Assembly (NCBI GenBank): GCA_030040155.1
Contig: JASHUG010000366.1
Coordinates: forward strand, 1 to 37,199
DNA from: Streptosporangiaceae bacterium
GTDB lineage: Bacteria; Actinomycetota; Actinomycetes; Streptosporangiales; Streptosporangiaceae
DNA length: 37,199 bases
Direction: 5' to 3'
Under the pieces are notes generated by a model. The model made no database searches, was not told the DNA's origin, and saw nothing but the letters and a program-made list of their open reading frames with translations. Of this stretch, positions 23,978 to 32,126 are shown piece by piece; positions within the stretch are counted from its first letter, which is position 1; each line of letters opens with the position of its first letter. The position numbers and the translations under genes are program-made.

Positions 23978-24778
23978 CTAGCCCTGAGTGAAGGACTCCA
24001 GTTCCTGGCGTGAGGCGACCTCGGAGTGGCCGAGGACGTCGATGGTCGCCTCGGACTGGACCGGGCCAACCCCGCTGGCCATCCACGTCTTGACCACGAT
24101 CGTTGACGAGTAGCCGAGCATCGAGAAGGTCTCGGTCATCTCCACGACGGTGGTCGAGTACGAGCCGGCCGGCACCGTGACTGACGCGGTCCCGTCGCCC
24201 TTGACCGTAATGTGCCCGGTCACGTCGTCCTTGGTGGACCCGGACGTGACCGCGATCTCGACCGTCGAGGTCGTCGGCTGGCCGGAGGCAATGACGGACG
24301 CCGGTGGCAGCACGATGCCGCCCTTGATGATGACCGCGTCGCTGCCGAACTGGTTTGACGGATACGTGATGGAGCCGTCGGAATGGAAGAGATAGGTGAT
24401 GTGCGTGGGCGTGCCGGTGAGCGAATCGGTATCGGACATTGTCACCAGGTCCCCCCCGGATCCCGGAGTGACCGAGAGGATCTTGTTCGTCACCGTGCTC
24501 GTTAGCCCGCCCGCAGCCACCGCCTTGTATACCCAGGTGTTCCCGGCCGCGATCGGGAACGGCACAGACAGCGCCGTGACCGCCGACGTGGGGCTGGAGC
24601 TACTGCTTGACGCCGGGGTGCTGGAGTTACTGGTGCTCGGGCTGTTCGTGCTCGAGCCAGCAGAGGTGTTGCTCGGTGACGAGCTGCCGCCGCAGGCGGC
24701 GAGTACAAGGCCGGCCGCCGCCACCAGTGCGGCTGCCGCGCCAGCCCGGCCTCGAGCCGGGTAACCGGATATGTTCAT
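23978..24778 (-). CDS. Secreted lipoprotein of unknown function
   Basis: A 266-residue lipoprotein. Residues 1-30 form a signal peptide ending in the lipobox LVLAAC, with acylation expected at that cysteine. A Ser/Thr/Asn/Pro-rich linker of about 45 residues follows, then a beta-rich domain (GNTWVYKAVAAGGLTSTVTN, VTMSDTDSLTG, YLFHSDGSITYP, TVPAGSYSTTVVEMTETF, WMASGVGPVQSEA). The pattern resembles YcfL/LppX-like or DUF3108-type outer-surface beta folds in which a WY start and a 'GVGxVxxE' end recur; no enzyme motif is seen. AGGA precedes the ATG at 24778. It begins 10 bases after the AIM24 gene stop, on the same transcript, and ends at a strong terminator. Confidence 0.85.
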   Translation of the reverse strand: MNISGYPARGRAGAAAALVAAAGLVLAACGGSSSPSNTSAGSSTNSPSTSNSSTPASSSSSSPTSAVTALSVPFPIAAGNTWVYKAVAAGGLTSTVTNKILSVTPGSGGDLVTMSDTDSLTGTPTHITYLFHSDGSITYPSNQFGSDAVIIKGGIVLPPASVIASGQPTTSTVEIAVTSGSTKDDVTGHITVKGDGTASVTVPAGSYSTTVVEMTETFSMLGYSSTIVVKTWMASGVGPVQSEATIDVLGHSEVASRQELESFTQG

Positions 24779-24788
24779 GTTCCTAACC

Positions 24789-25553
24789 TCATTCGCAGGT
24801 TGAGTCGGTGAGATCTGCCAGGGCCTGCCGCGTACTCCCGGCCTCCCCCTCAAAGGCCGGGGGTGACGGCAGGCCCTGAACGACTTGGGGAAGGCGGGCT
24901 AACCGCGCCTGGGCAGTGGCCAGCAGCGACGTCGACTGCAGCCAGATTGCGCCAGGCCCGGAGACCACCGCGAAATGTGACATCTCGTTCTCGAACAGGT
25001 CGGCATCGACGCCGCGCAGGCTGGCCACCTGCACCGCGATCGAGGCCTCCGACATTCCGATGTGCCAGGGGTGCGTGCGCAGCGAATTGCCCGCCGGCAG
25101 ATCGCGCCTGACCACCTCGCCGGACAGCTCGATCCAGGCCGTGCCCCGGCCGCCGATCCGGCGCAAGACGAACTCGTCAACGTCGGTCGAGTCATAGCGC
25201 TGGTGGTAGCCCGCCGTGACCTCGATGCCGGGCGTCGCTGCCACGAAGCCATGCTTGTGCACCAGGTATTCGCGCCCCGGCGACACCTGGATGCAAATGA
25301 TGCTGCCGGGGAGCCTGGACGCGAACGCGATCGTGCCCGCTGCCTCCCTGGCGGTGTAGGCGCTCAAGCGCAGGGATGAATCGTCCGCCGCCCGCTGTGC
25401 ATCCGCGGCCGGCCGACGGCTCCCAGCGCATGTCGACATCTGGATGGAGTCGGTCATCCAGCAGAACGTGCCGGACCCGGCGAGGATGCTCTCGCCCGGC
25501 TCGAGCGAGATGGACAGCACAGGCTGCGTCGACCCGAGCAGCTGATCGCGCAC
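24789..25553 (-). CDS. AIM24 family protein
   Basis: A 254-residue protein of the AIM24/TIGR00266 family, which forms a beta-stranded trimeric core. Visible elements are LEPGESILAGSGTFCWM at the start, GTIAFASRLPGSIICIQVSPGREYLVHKHGFVAATP (pattern), GRGTAWIELSGEVVRRDLPAG, LRTHPWHIGMSEASI. No catalytic motif is seen and bacterial function is not established; the name comes from a yeast mitochondrial protein. There is a hydrophilic insertion after residue 42 (Ser/Arg/Ala-rich), longer than is usual. The gene is followed at 10 bases by the lipoprotein and sits downstream of the STAND regulator across a 259-base gap. Confidence 0.88.
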   Translation of the reverse strand: MRDQLLGSTQPVLSISLEPGESILAGSGTFCWMTDSIQMSTCAGSRRPAADAQRAADDSSLRLSAYTAREAAGTIAFASRLPGSIICIQVSPGREYLVHKHGFVAATPGIEVTAGYHQRYDSTDVDEFVLRRIGGRGTAWIELSGEVVRRDLPAGNSLRTHPWHIGMSEASIAVQVASLRGVDADLFENEMSHFAVVSGPGAIWLQSTSLLATAQARLARLPQVVQGLPSPPAFEGEAGSTRQALADLTDSTCE

Positions 25554-25812
25554 TGTCGCACTCCTCCCGATGACCTCGTGGTCACGGCCCCGGAGCCGGC
25601 CCCGCCCCGCGGTGGACGGGGCCGGCCGCCGAGTCGGCCGATTCCTTCACCGCTTTTCTAGCGGGGCGACAGTGCCGAGCGAATCACTGCAACCATGTAA
25701 GTGCCCCGTGCCGATAAATGGGGCTTAACGCGCTAAAGCCTTGAGCCGAATATGAGACTGGCCGAATCGCGACTCAAGGGCGCCGGCCGGCGCTATAACA
25801 CTCGAGCGGCCG
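25554..25812. other. Gap between STAND regulator and AIM24 gene
   Basis: This 259-base gap holds a strong hairpin GCCGGCCCCG/CGGGGCCGGC (25595-25604, 25617-25626; loop 12) and a smaller one CCGCT/AGCGG (25650-25654, 25660-25664). CCTTGAG and CTCAAGG (near 25739 and 25773) are inverted arms 27 bases apart. No U-tract follows them on the minus strand, so termination of the regulator mRNA or regulation of the AIM24 gene remains open. A CGCTATAACAC/CGCTATAGCAC pair straddles the regulator stop. Confidence 0.5.
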
Positions 25813-28437
25813 CTATAGCACCCGCTGGCCGAAATCCGGGGCCAGGCCGCTATCGACGGCGAAGCGGGTGGCCTCCACGCGGCCGCTGAGGCCCAGCTTG
25901 CGGTAGATCGTCGCCAGGTGCCGCTCGACGGTCCCCAGGCTCAGCACGAGCTCGGCCGCGATCTCCTTGTTGCTCAACCCGGCCGCGAGCAGGCCGAGCA
26001 CCTCAGCTTGGCGGTGTGTCAGGTCCGCGGGCAGAGACGGGTGCTGGTAGCCGGCGGTGATCTCGTCGACGGCCGATCGGACGTCGGCCACACGCTGCGG
26101 ATTGCCCAGCCTGTCGGCGAGTTCCGCGGCGGACTCCAGTTGGCGCAGAGCCTCGTCGCTGCGGCCGGTCTGGTGCAGCACCTTGGCCAAGCCGATCACG
26201 GCCTCGATCGCATCATGCGGGTGGCCGGCCGCTTGCGAGGCGCCGATGGCGGCTTGGAAGTGCTCGCTCGCTTCGGCCCAGTCCTGCCGGTGCGCTGCCA
26301 CGTTGCCCTGGTTGCAGCGGATCGTGCCGACGATCTGGGGCATCCCGGCGGCCAGCTCGGCTGCCTCGGTCAGCACCAGGTCCGCTGCCTCCCACTGATT
26401 CGTCTTGATGAGCACGTCGGCCAGGTTGGCCAGGCCGATGGCGATGGACCGACGTTCGCCGAGTTCGCGCTTGATGGCCAGCGCGCGTTCGAACAGATCC
26501 CGCGCTTGCTCGAGGTTTCCGTCGTCCAGCTCCAGCAGTGCCATGTTGTTGATTGCCACCGACACGCCCCGGCGATCACCGAGTGCGATCCTCAGGTCCA
26601 TCGCGTCCTGGAAACTGCGCCTCGCCGCCGCGTTGTCGCCGAGGTAGCGATGCGCCGAAGCCAGGACCGTCGAGGCGAAGGCCATCCGCTCGGTCATGCC
26701 GAGTGACTCGAAGACAGCGAGCGCAAGCTCGGCATGCCGAATCGCCTGGTAGTAGTCGCCATTTTCGGCGGCGAGGACCGCGGCCGAGCACATCGCCCGC
26801 CCGGTGCGCTCGTCCTTTCGCGGGGCCGCCTGACGCAGCAGACCCGCCAGCCAGCCGCGCCCGATCGACAGCCGGCCCGTCAGCAGCCACCACCGCCAGA
26901 GCGCGGCTGCCATGTCCAGACCCAGGTCGAGTTCGTAGTCCTCGGCCCAGTGCAGCGCAAGCTGGAGATCGGGGACGGCCGCCTCCAGGCGTGTCGTCCA
27001 CGCGGTCGCCTCGGATCCGGTCAGGCCGTCCTCGCTGTCGATCGCGAGCCCGGCGAAGTGCCGGGCATGCCGCTCGCGGGCGGCCGGGCCGTACCCGGTC
27101 CGCTCGAGTTGCGCAGCCGCGAACGTCCTGATCGTCTCCAGCATGCTGAACCGGTTCTGGTCGCTGCTGCGGCTGACAACCAGCCAGGATGAGTCCACCA
27201 GGCCCCGGATGATATGAGCAGCCTGCGGCCCGGCGACGTCGAGGACGGCCTGCGCGTCCGCCAGGCCGAACGAGCCGCCGAACACGCTCAGGATCGGCAG
27301 CAGCCGCTGCGGCTCCGGCTCGAGCAAGTCGTAGCTGACCTGCAGCACATCGGCCAGCCCGCGGCTGCCGGCCTGGCCCGATCGGGCCGGGCCCGAGTCG
27401 AGCAGCGCCGCGCGCTGCTGCAGGATCTCCTGGATCGACAGCGTGCCGACCCAGCTCGCGATCAGCTCGATCGCCAGCGGCAATCCATCAAGCCGGCGGC
27501 ACAACTCGGCGATCGCGTGGGGAGCGACATCGGCCGCGTGGAAGGCCGGCAGCCGGTCGCTGGCCCGAGCGATGAACAACTGCACGGCGTCGGAGGCGGC
27601 GATCTCGGCCGCGCCGGCCGCGAGAGACGGGCACGCAAGCGGGGGTACCGTCCAGCACACTTCACCCGCCACGCCGAGCAAGACCCGGCTTGTGACGACA
27701 ATCCGCAGATCGGCCACCGCCCCAAGCAGCTGGCCAACCAGGCTCGCCGCCTCATCGCGCAGCGCCTCCGCGCCATCCAGCACCAGCAACCCGGGCGCCT
27801 CGATGAGCGCGGCCTGCAGCGACTCCCGCAGCGAGACGCCATGCTGATCGTGGACTCCCAGCTGGGATGCGAGCGCAGATTCCAGCGATCTGGGCGGCCG
27901 GACGGATTCCAGCGGGACGAACACCACGTTCACGGCGGAGAAGCTGCGGCTGACGACCTCGACCGCGAGCCTGGTCTTCCCTGCGCCACCGGGACCGACG
28001 AGGCTGACCAGCCGTGATTGGCGGATGAGATCGGCCAGCTCGCTGAGTTCGTGGTGGCGGCCGATGAAGCTGGTCTGGCTGAGCTGCGGCAGGCTAGCGT
28101 GCGGATGCTCGGCGCGCGGAAGGCTAGCTTGCGGCTGGCTGGCGTGCGGCAGGCTGGCGGGCGGCTGCTCGGCGTGCGGCTGGCTGGCGTGCGGCTCGCC
28201 TGGCTGGGACTGGCCGGCTCGCGCCTGCGCGAGCCTGGCCGCCGCGACCTCGGCCTCTAGCTCCGCGACTATCTGGAGCGCACGCGGCGACCCCTGGGTG
28301 CGCCCGGACTCCCATCGGTTGACGGTTGCGAACGACACGCCAAGACGCCGGGCCAGCTGCTCCTGGCTCAGCCCCAGGCTGCCGCGCAAGACCTTAAGCC
28401 GCGCCGCAACCGAATCCGCGTCGCGCGGCTCGCTCAC
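25813..28437 (-). CDS. Large STAND regulator: XRE HTH, NB-ARC ATPase, TPR, LuxR HTH
   Basis: An 874-residue regulator. An XRE helix-turn-helix is at residues 12-66 (LGLSQEQLARRLGVSFATVNRWESG). A pentapeptide-repeat linker fills 82-121. An NB-ARC/AAA ATPase follows: Walker A GPGGAGKT at 148-155, LLVLDGAE as Walker B, TSRVLLG as sensor 1. The middle has at least seven TPR-like helices pairs (residues about 500-800; NYGDRRGVSVAINN-type A/N pattern). At the C-terminus is a LuxR-type HTH, LTHRQAEVLGLLAAGLSNKEIAAEL. Two DNA-binding domains at opposite ends of one protein are unusual, although many actinomycete regulators of this family (AfsR/LuxR relatives) have one. Its likely target is not shown; the AIM24-lipoprotein genes immediately downstream are the simplest candidate. 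It is divergent from no gene. Confidence 0.85.
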   Translation of the reverse strand: MSEPRDADSVAARLKVLRGSLGLSQEQLARRLGVSFATVNRWESGRTQGSPRALQIVAELEAEVAAARLAQARAGQSQPGEPHASQPHAEQPPASLPHASQPQASLPRAEHPHASLPQLSQTSFIGRHHELSELADLIRQSRLVSLVGPGGAGKTRLAVEVVSRSFSAVNVVFVPLESVRPPRSLESALASQLGVHDQHGVSLRESLQAALIEAPGLLVLDGAEALRDEAASLVGQLLGAVADLRIVVTSRVLLGVAGEVCWTVPPLACPSLAAGAAEIAASDAVQLFIARASDRLPAFHAADVAPHAIAELCRRLDGLPLAIELIASWVGTLSIQEILQQRAALLDSGPARSGQAGSRGLADVLQVSYDLLEPEPQRLLPILSVFGGSFGLADAQAVLDVAGPQAAHIIRGLVDSSWLVVSRSSDQNRFSMLETIRTFAAAQLERTGYGPAARERHARHFAGLAIDSEDGLTGSEATAWTTRLEAAVPDLQLALHWAEDYELDLGLDMAAALWRWWLLTGRLSIGRGWLAGLLRQAAPRKDERTGRAMCSAAVLAAENGDYYQAIRHAELALAVFESLGMTERMAFASTVLASAHRYLGDNAAARRSFQDAMDLRIALGDRRGVSVAINNMALLELDDGNLEQARDLFERALAIKRELGERRSIAIGLANLADVLIKTNQWEAADLVLTEAAELAAGMPQIVGTIRCNQGNVAAHRQDWAEASEHFQAAIGASQAAGHPHDAIEAVIGLAKVLHQTGRSDEALRQLESAAELADRLGNPQRVADVRSAVDEITAGYQHPSLPADLTHRQAEVLGLLAAGLSNKEIAAELVLSLGTVERHLATIYRKLGLSGRVEATRFAVDSGLAPDFGQRVL
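28075..28194 (-). repeat. Eight tandem 15-bp units encoding pentapeptides
   Basis: Residues 82-121 of the STAND regulator are eight pentads: PHASQ, PHAEQ, PPASL, PHASQ, PQASL, PRAEH, PHASL, PQLSQ. The DNA shows the same 15-base unit (CTGGCGTGCGGC-like on the plus strand). Gain or loss of units would keep the reading frame and only change linker length between the XRE and ATPase domains. Confidence 0.88.
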
Positions 28438-28507
28438 GCTGGAAGCCTACGGCCTTCACCCCGCGGGCCAAAGCAATCATCTGGCGTGGCCTGCCCAACG
28501 CCGTCGC

Positions 28508-28969
28508 TCAGCTCGTCGCGGAGACGAACAGCGAGAGCGTATCGGCGACGCATGCCGCCTTGGACTGGCCCTCGATCTCGACCCGGATGCGGATGTGGGC
28601 AAGGGATCCGAGCTGAGTCTGCTTGATGTCGGTGAGAGTGGCCTCGCCGCGAATCAGCGACCCGGTCGGAACCGGCGCGGGGAAGCGGACCCGGTCAAGC
28701 CCGTAGTTGATGCCCATCGCCAGGTTCTCGATCCGGTAGGTCTCCATCATCATGACCGGCAGCAACGACACGGTGAGGTAGCCGTGCGCGATTGTCGAGC
28801 CGAACGGCCCGCTGGCGGCACGCTCGACGTCCACGTGGATCCACTGATGGTCACCGGTGGCGTCGGCGAAGGTGTTGACCTGCTCCTGCGTGATCTTGTG
28901 CCACTCGCTGTGACCGAGTTTTTCGCCCTTGGCCGCCGCGAACTCTTCCAGACTGGCGAATGTCCGCAT
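28508..28969 (-). CDS. MaoC family dehydratase
   Basis: A 153-residue single hotdog protein. The hydratase-2 motif is complete: TGDHQWIHVDVERA with Asp40 and His45 as the catalytic pair and Gly39 before it. SGPFGSTIAHGYLTVSLLP is the following helix. The ATG at 28969 has GGAGGT at 8 bases upstream, so an upstream ATG is rejected. It hydrates 2-enoyl-CoA to (R)-3-hydroxyacyl-CoA in the cytoplasm; NodN-like members have this length. It is 70 bases downstream of no operon partner: the regulator upstream reads away (same strand, downstream) and the methyltransferase gene precedes it at 112 bases. The role is probably in fatty-acid or polyhydroxyalkanoate metabolism, with the exact substrate unknown. 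Confidence 0.9.
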   Translation of the reverse strand: MRTFASLEEFAAAKGEKLGHSEWHKITQEQVNTFADATGDHQWIHVDVERAASGPFGSTIAHGYLTVSLLPVMMMETYRIENLAMGINYGLDRVRFPAPVPTGSLIRGEATLTDIKQTQLGSLAHIRIRVEIEGQSKAACVADTLSLFVSATS

Positions 28970-29081
28970 CCCGCAGCACCTCCGTGCTTGCACCCGACCG
29001 CGACGGCAGCAGTATTCGGATCAATAGTGCCAGACGGGCATCAGGGCAAGAACCCGCAGATCCTTGCGGTCCGACTGCGTG

Positions 29082-29969
29082 TTAGTCGGCTCCCCGGCCC
29101 GGCCGGCGGCGGTCGGCGAACACGTCTGGCGGCGGGACCGGGGACGGAGCGGCACTGCCGTCGGTGATCGGCCGGGATCCGGCCACGAACCGGTCGAGCT
29201 CCTCGCCCTCAAGCACCCGCGCGGGGAACGGGTCAGCCGCGGCGCGCCGGGTCAGCTCGGCTGTGCGCCGGGTCAGCTCGGCGGCAGGCAATTCGCGGTC
29301 GGTCCCGACCACGACCAGGTTGCCGAACCGCCGGCCGCGCAGAACCGCACTCTCGGCGATCAGCCAGCAGTGGCCGAACACCGACGCAGCGGCGGCGACC
29401 CGGCCCCGCGCGTGCTCAAGCGGCGGGCCGTCACCGATGTTGGCGGCGAACACTCCGTCCGGCCGCAGTGCCCGCTGCGCGGCTCTCACGAACTCGACCG
29501 AGGTCAGATGGGCCGGAGTCGCGGCGCCGGCGAAGACGTCGGCGACGACCAGGTCGAACGAGCCCGCAGCCACGGTCTCCACAACGGCGCGAGCGTCGGC
29601 GACGCGGACCCGGATCCGGCCCGCCCTCGCGCGCGACCGGCCCGGCTGATCAAGCGGCAGCCGGCGGCGCACGAGCTCCGCCACCTCCGCGTCGGATTCC
29701 ACGGCGAGCTGGCTCGACCCCGGCCGGGTCGCGGCCACGTACCTGGCCAGCGTCAGCCCTCCGCCACCGAGGTGCAGGACCCGCAGCGGCTGCCCGGGCG
29801 GCCCGGCCAGATCGGCCACGTGCCCGAGCCGCCGCATGTACTCGAACTCCAGGTGCTGCGGATCATCGAGGTCCACGTGCGATTGCGGCGTCCCGCCCAC
29901 CAGCAGCATCCAGGCCCCAGGCCGGTCGAGATCGGCGAGCAGCTCGACGGATCGCTCCTGGCCCTCCAT
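29082..29969 (-). CDS. Spermidine-synthase-like methyltransferase-fold protein
   Basis: A 295-residue protein with the spermidine synthase-type Rossmann fold. The start (LLVGGTPQSHVDLDDPQHLEFEYMRRLG, pattern) matches the actinobacterial fused MFS/spermidine synthase C-terminal form. VLHLGGGGLTLARYVAATRPG is the nucleotide-binding motif (GGG), AVESDAEVAELVRRRL follows, and VADARAVVETVAAGSFDLVVADVF is the catalytic-region analogue. Aminopropyl transfer activity is not certain; many such homologues have unknown function. GGAG lies 10 bases before ATG 29969; another ATG at 29978 is possible. A 7-residue unit, TRRTAEL, is duplicated near the C-terminus. It is downstream of threonine dehydratase (106 bases). 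Confidence 0.8.
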   Translation of the reverse strand: MEGQERSVELLADLDRPGAWMLLVGGTPQSHVDLDDPQHLEFEYMRRLGHVADLAGPPGQPLRVLHLGGGGLTLARYVAATRPGSSQLAVESDAEVAELVRRRLPLDQPGRSRARAGRIRVRVADARAVVETVAAGSFDLVVADVFAGAATPAHLTSVEFVRAAQRALRPDGVFAANIGDGPPLEHARGRVAAAASVFGHCWLIAESAVLRGRRFGNLVVVGTDRELPAAELTRRTAELTRRAAADPFPARVLEGEELDRFVAGSRPITDGSAAPSPVPPPDVFADRRRPGRGAD

Positions 29970-30075
29970 GTGCGCCATTCTCCAGTGCGGCCAGCCCGGC
30001 TCAGCTTTCAGGAGGGGAACGAGGTGTCTCCGGCGCCAGTCACCTCCCGGCCGCGCGGTCTCCCCGCCGGGAGGC

Positions 30076-31047
30076 CTAGTTCGCCGGGGCTGCCCACAAG
30101 GCGGTGAGCTGGGCCGGGCTGATGTTGCCACCGCTGCACACGACCGTCACCTGGCGCCCGGCGAACCGGCCGGGATCGGCCAGGACGGCGGCCAGTGCGG
30201 CCGCCCCGGCGGGCTCGACCATGTTGCGAGTCTTCTCGATCATCGTCCGGGTGGCCTCGGTCAGCGCGGCATCGGAGACAAGCACGAAGTCGTCGAGCAA
30301 CTGCCTCAGGATCCGCTGCGGCAGGTCGAAGGCGGTCCGCGTGGCCAGCCCCTCGGCCAGCGTGTGCGTGGAGTCCTCGACGAGTTCCCCGGCCTGCCAG
30401 GACCTGAAGGCAGCCGGCGCGGCCGCGGACTGCACTCCGATAACCTCGATCGACGGTCGGACCGCCTTGGCCACGATGCACGCACCGGCGGCGCCGCTAC
30501 CCCCGCCCACCGGTACGACGATGACCTCGGTGTCGGCTCGTTCCTCGAGAATTTCAAGGGTGTACGTGGCGACGCCGGCAATGAGGCCTGGCTCGTTGCC
30601 CGAGTGGATGTAGCGGTACCCGTGCTCGATGGCCTGCTTCTCGCAGTGCTCGCGCGCGTCGTCGAAGTCGCGGCCGTAGAACACGATGTCGGCGCCGAGC
30701 GCCCGCATCGACTCGACCTTGACGGCGTTGGCGTTCTCCGGCACGAACACGGTCGCCCGCACGCCGAAGAGGTTCGCCGCGTAGGCGATCGACTGGCCGT
30801 GATTGCCGGTCGAGGCCGCCGCTACGCCGCGATCGCGGTCTTGCGCGCTGAGCTGGCTTACCAGGTTGACTCCGCCGCGGACCTTGAACGCCCCGACGGG
30901 CTGGTGGTTCTCGTGCTTGACGTGCAGCCGAGCGCCCGTCAGCGCATCCAGCGCCGGATAACCGTAAAGCGCGGTGGGCCGCAGGTAGGGGGAGATGCGC
31001 TCGCGCGCCGCGAGCACGTCGGCAAGGTCGGGGATTGTGGTGCTCAT
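30076..31047 (-). CDS. Threonine/serine dehydratase (PLP-dependent)
   Basis: A 323-residue fold-type II PLP enzyme. Lys55 in GAFKVRGG forms the internal aldimine; ASTGNHGQSIAYAA binds the substrate carboxylate; VPVGGGSGAAG binds the phosphate; and SGGNIS near the end contacts the pyridine nitrogen. There is no ACT regulatory domain, so it is a catabolic-type or short biosynthetic-type enzyme. It converts threonine (or serine) to 2-oxobutyrate (pyruvate) and ammonia. Length fits the family (about 320). The gene is divergent from the RNase H-like gene; only 44 bases separate their starts, so promoters overlap. Confidence 0.93.
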   Translation of the reverse strand: MSTTIPDLADVLAARERISPYLRPTALYGYPALDALTGARLHVKHENHQPVGAFKVRGGVNLVSQLSAQDRDRGVAAASTGNHGQSIAYAANLFGVRATVFVPENANAVKVESMRALGADIVFYGRDFDDAREHCEKQAIEHGYRYIHSGNEPGLIAGVATYTLEILEERADTEVIVVPVGGGSGAAGACIVAKAVRPSIEVIGVQSAAAPAAFRSWQAGELVEDSTHTLAEGLATRTAFDLPQRILRQLLDDFVLVSDAALTEATRTMIEKTRNMVEPAGAAALAAVLADPGRFAGRQVTVVCSGGNISPAQLTALWAAPAN

Positions 31048-31091
31048 GGGCCGTTTCTACCATGGCCTGGCCGCCGGCCAGACTTGAGCGC

Positions 31092-32126
31092 ATGCCGGCC
31101 GGGCTGGATGAAATGAGGCTTCCGGCCATCGTGGCGCACGCGGACTGGGGCTGCGATCCCCGCAAGCGGCAGGTCGCCGTGGCGGAGCTGACCGCCGCGT
31201 CCCGTTGGCGGCCGCGCTACGAGGTCGTGTCGCTCGCGCCGGCCCCGAGCCACCCGGCCGACCTGTTTGACGTGCTCGCAGCCGGAGCCGGAGGGGACCG
31301 CGCGCTGGTGGGCTTTGACTTCACGATCGGCCTGCCGCGCGCCTACGCGGCCGCGGTCGGCGTGACGTCGTTTCCTGTATTCCTGGACCTGATCGGGTCC
31401 TGGCCGTGGCAGGAGTTCGAGGACGTGGCCGAGCGGGCCGCTGACATCGGGCTGCACCGGCCGTTCTACCCGCGGCGACCCGGCGGTACCCGCCGGGCGG
31501 ACCTGTACGCCGGGCTTGGGCTGTCGGCCGGCCAGTTGCGCCGCCGCGGCGACGGGAATGACGCGGAAACGCTGTTCTGGACGCTCGGGCCGAAGCAGGC
31601 GGGCAAGGCGTCCCTGGACGGCTGGCGACTGCTGCGACGGGCGAGGGCCAGGGGAGTAGACATCGCGCTGTGGCCCTTTGACGGCTCGCTGATCTCGCTG
31701 CTGGCCCGGACGGCGAGCCCGGCCGCCGCAGCGGGGTTCGTGGTCGCCGAGGTCTACCCACGCGAGTTCTACCGGCGCATCGGCGCGCCGCCGGCTCCCC
31801 GGTGGAGCAAGCGCCGCCGGGACGACCGGCTGATCTGCGTGCCGCGCCTGCTGGCGTGGGCCGAGTCGCTCGGCGTCGGCTGGGCCGCCGACGTCCGCCC
31901 GCGAGTTAGTGCTGGCTTCAGCGACGGCGTCGCGGGCGAGGACGAATTCGACTGCGTCGTCGGGTTGCTCGGCATGATCGGCGTCGTTACCGGCGCGATT
32001 CCCGTGGGCCTGCCGGCCGAGGATGCTGCGGTCGTGACGACCGAAGGCTGGATCCTGGGCCGGGCTCAGGCGTCAGGTCTGCAGCCAGGCGGCATAGAAG
32101 ATGCCGAGACCGAGCGCCACGCATAG
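31092..32126 (+). CDS. DUF429-like (predicted RNase H-like) protein
   Basis: A 344-residue protein of no certain function. [33 protein letters not shown] and the C-terminal [13 protein letters not shown] then TEGWILGR follow the order of DUF429 proteins, predicted RNase H-fold nucleases with acidic residues on strands 1, 4 and the last helix; I cannot confirm the match by search. The ATG at 31092 is assumed; 31113 is possible and has a better upstream GGA. Its last 54 bases overlap the mraY gene antisense. Divergent from threonine dehydratase. Confidence 0.65.
   Translation: MPAGLDEMRLPAIVAHADWGCDPRKRQVAVAELTAASRWRPRYEVVSLAPAPSHPADLFDVLAAGAGGDRALVGFDFTIGLPRAYAAAVGVTSFPVFLDLIGSWPWQEFEDVAERAADIGLHRPFYPRRPGGTRRADLYAGLGLSAGQLRRRGDGNDAETLFWTLGPKQAGKASLDGWRLLRRARARGVDIALWPFDGSLISLLARTASPAAAAGFVVAEVYPREFYRRIGAPPAPRWSKRRRDDRLICVPRLLAWAESLGVGWAADVRPRVSAGFSDGVAGEDEFDCVVGLLGMIGVVTGAIPVGLPAEDAAVVTTEGWILGRAQASGLQPGGIEDAETERHA

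Noticed and set aside
28018-28260. CRISPR-like repeats at the regulator linker
   Set aside because: The units are 15 bases, contiguous, with no spacers, and encode a clean pentapeptide repeat in frame.
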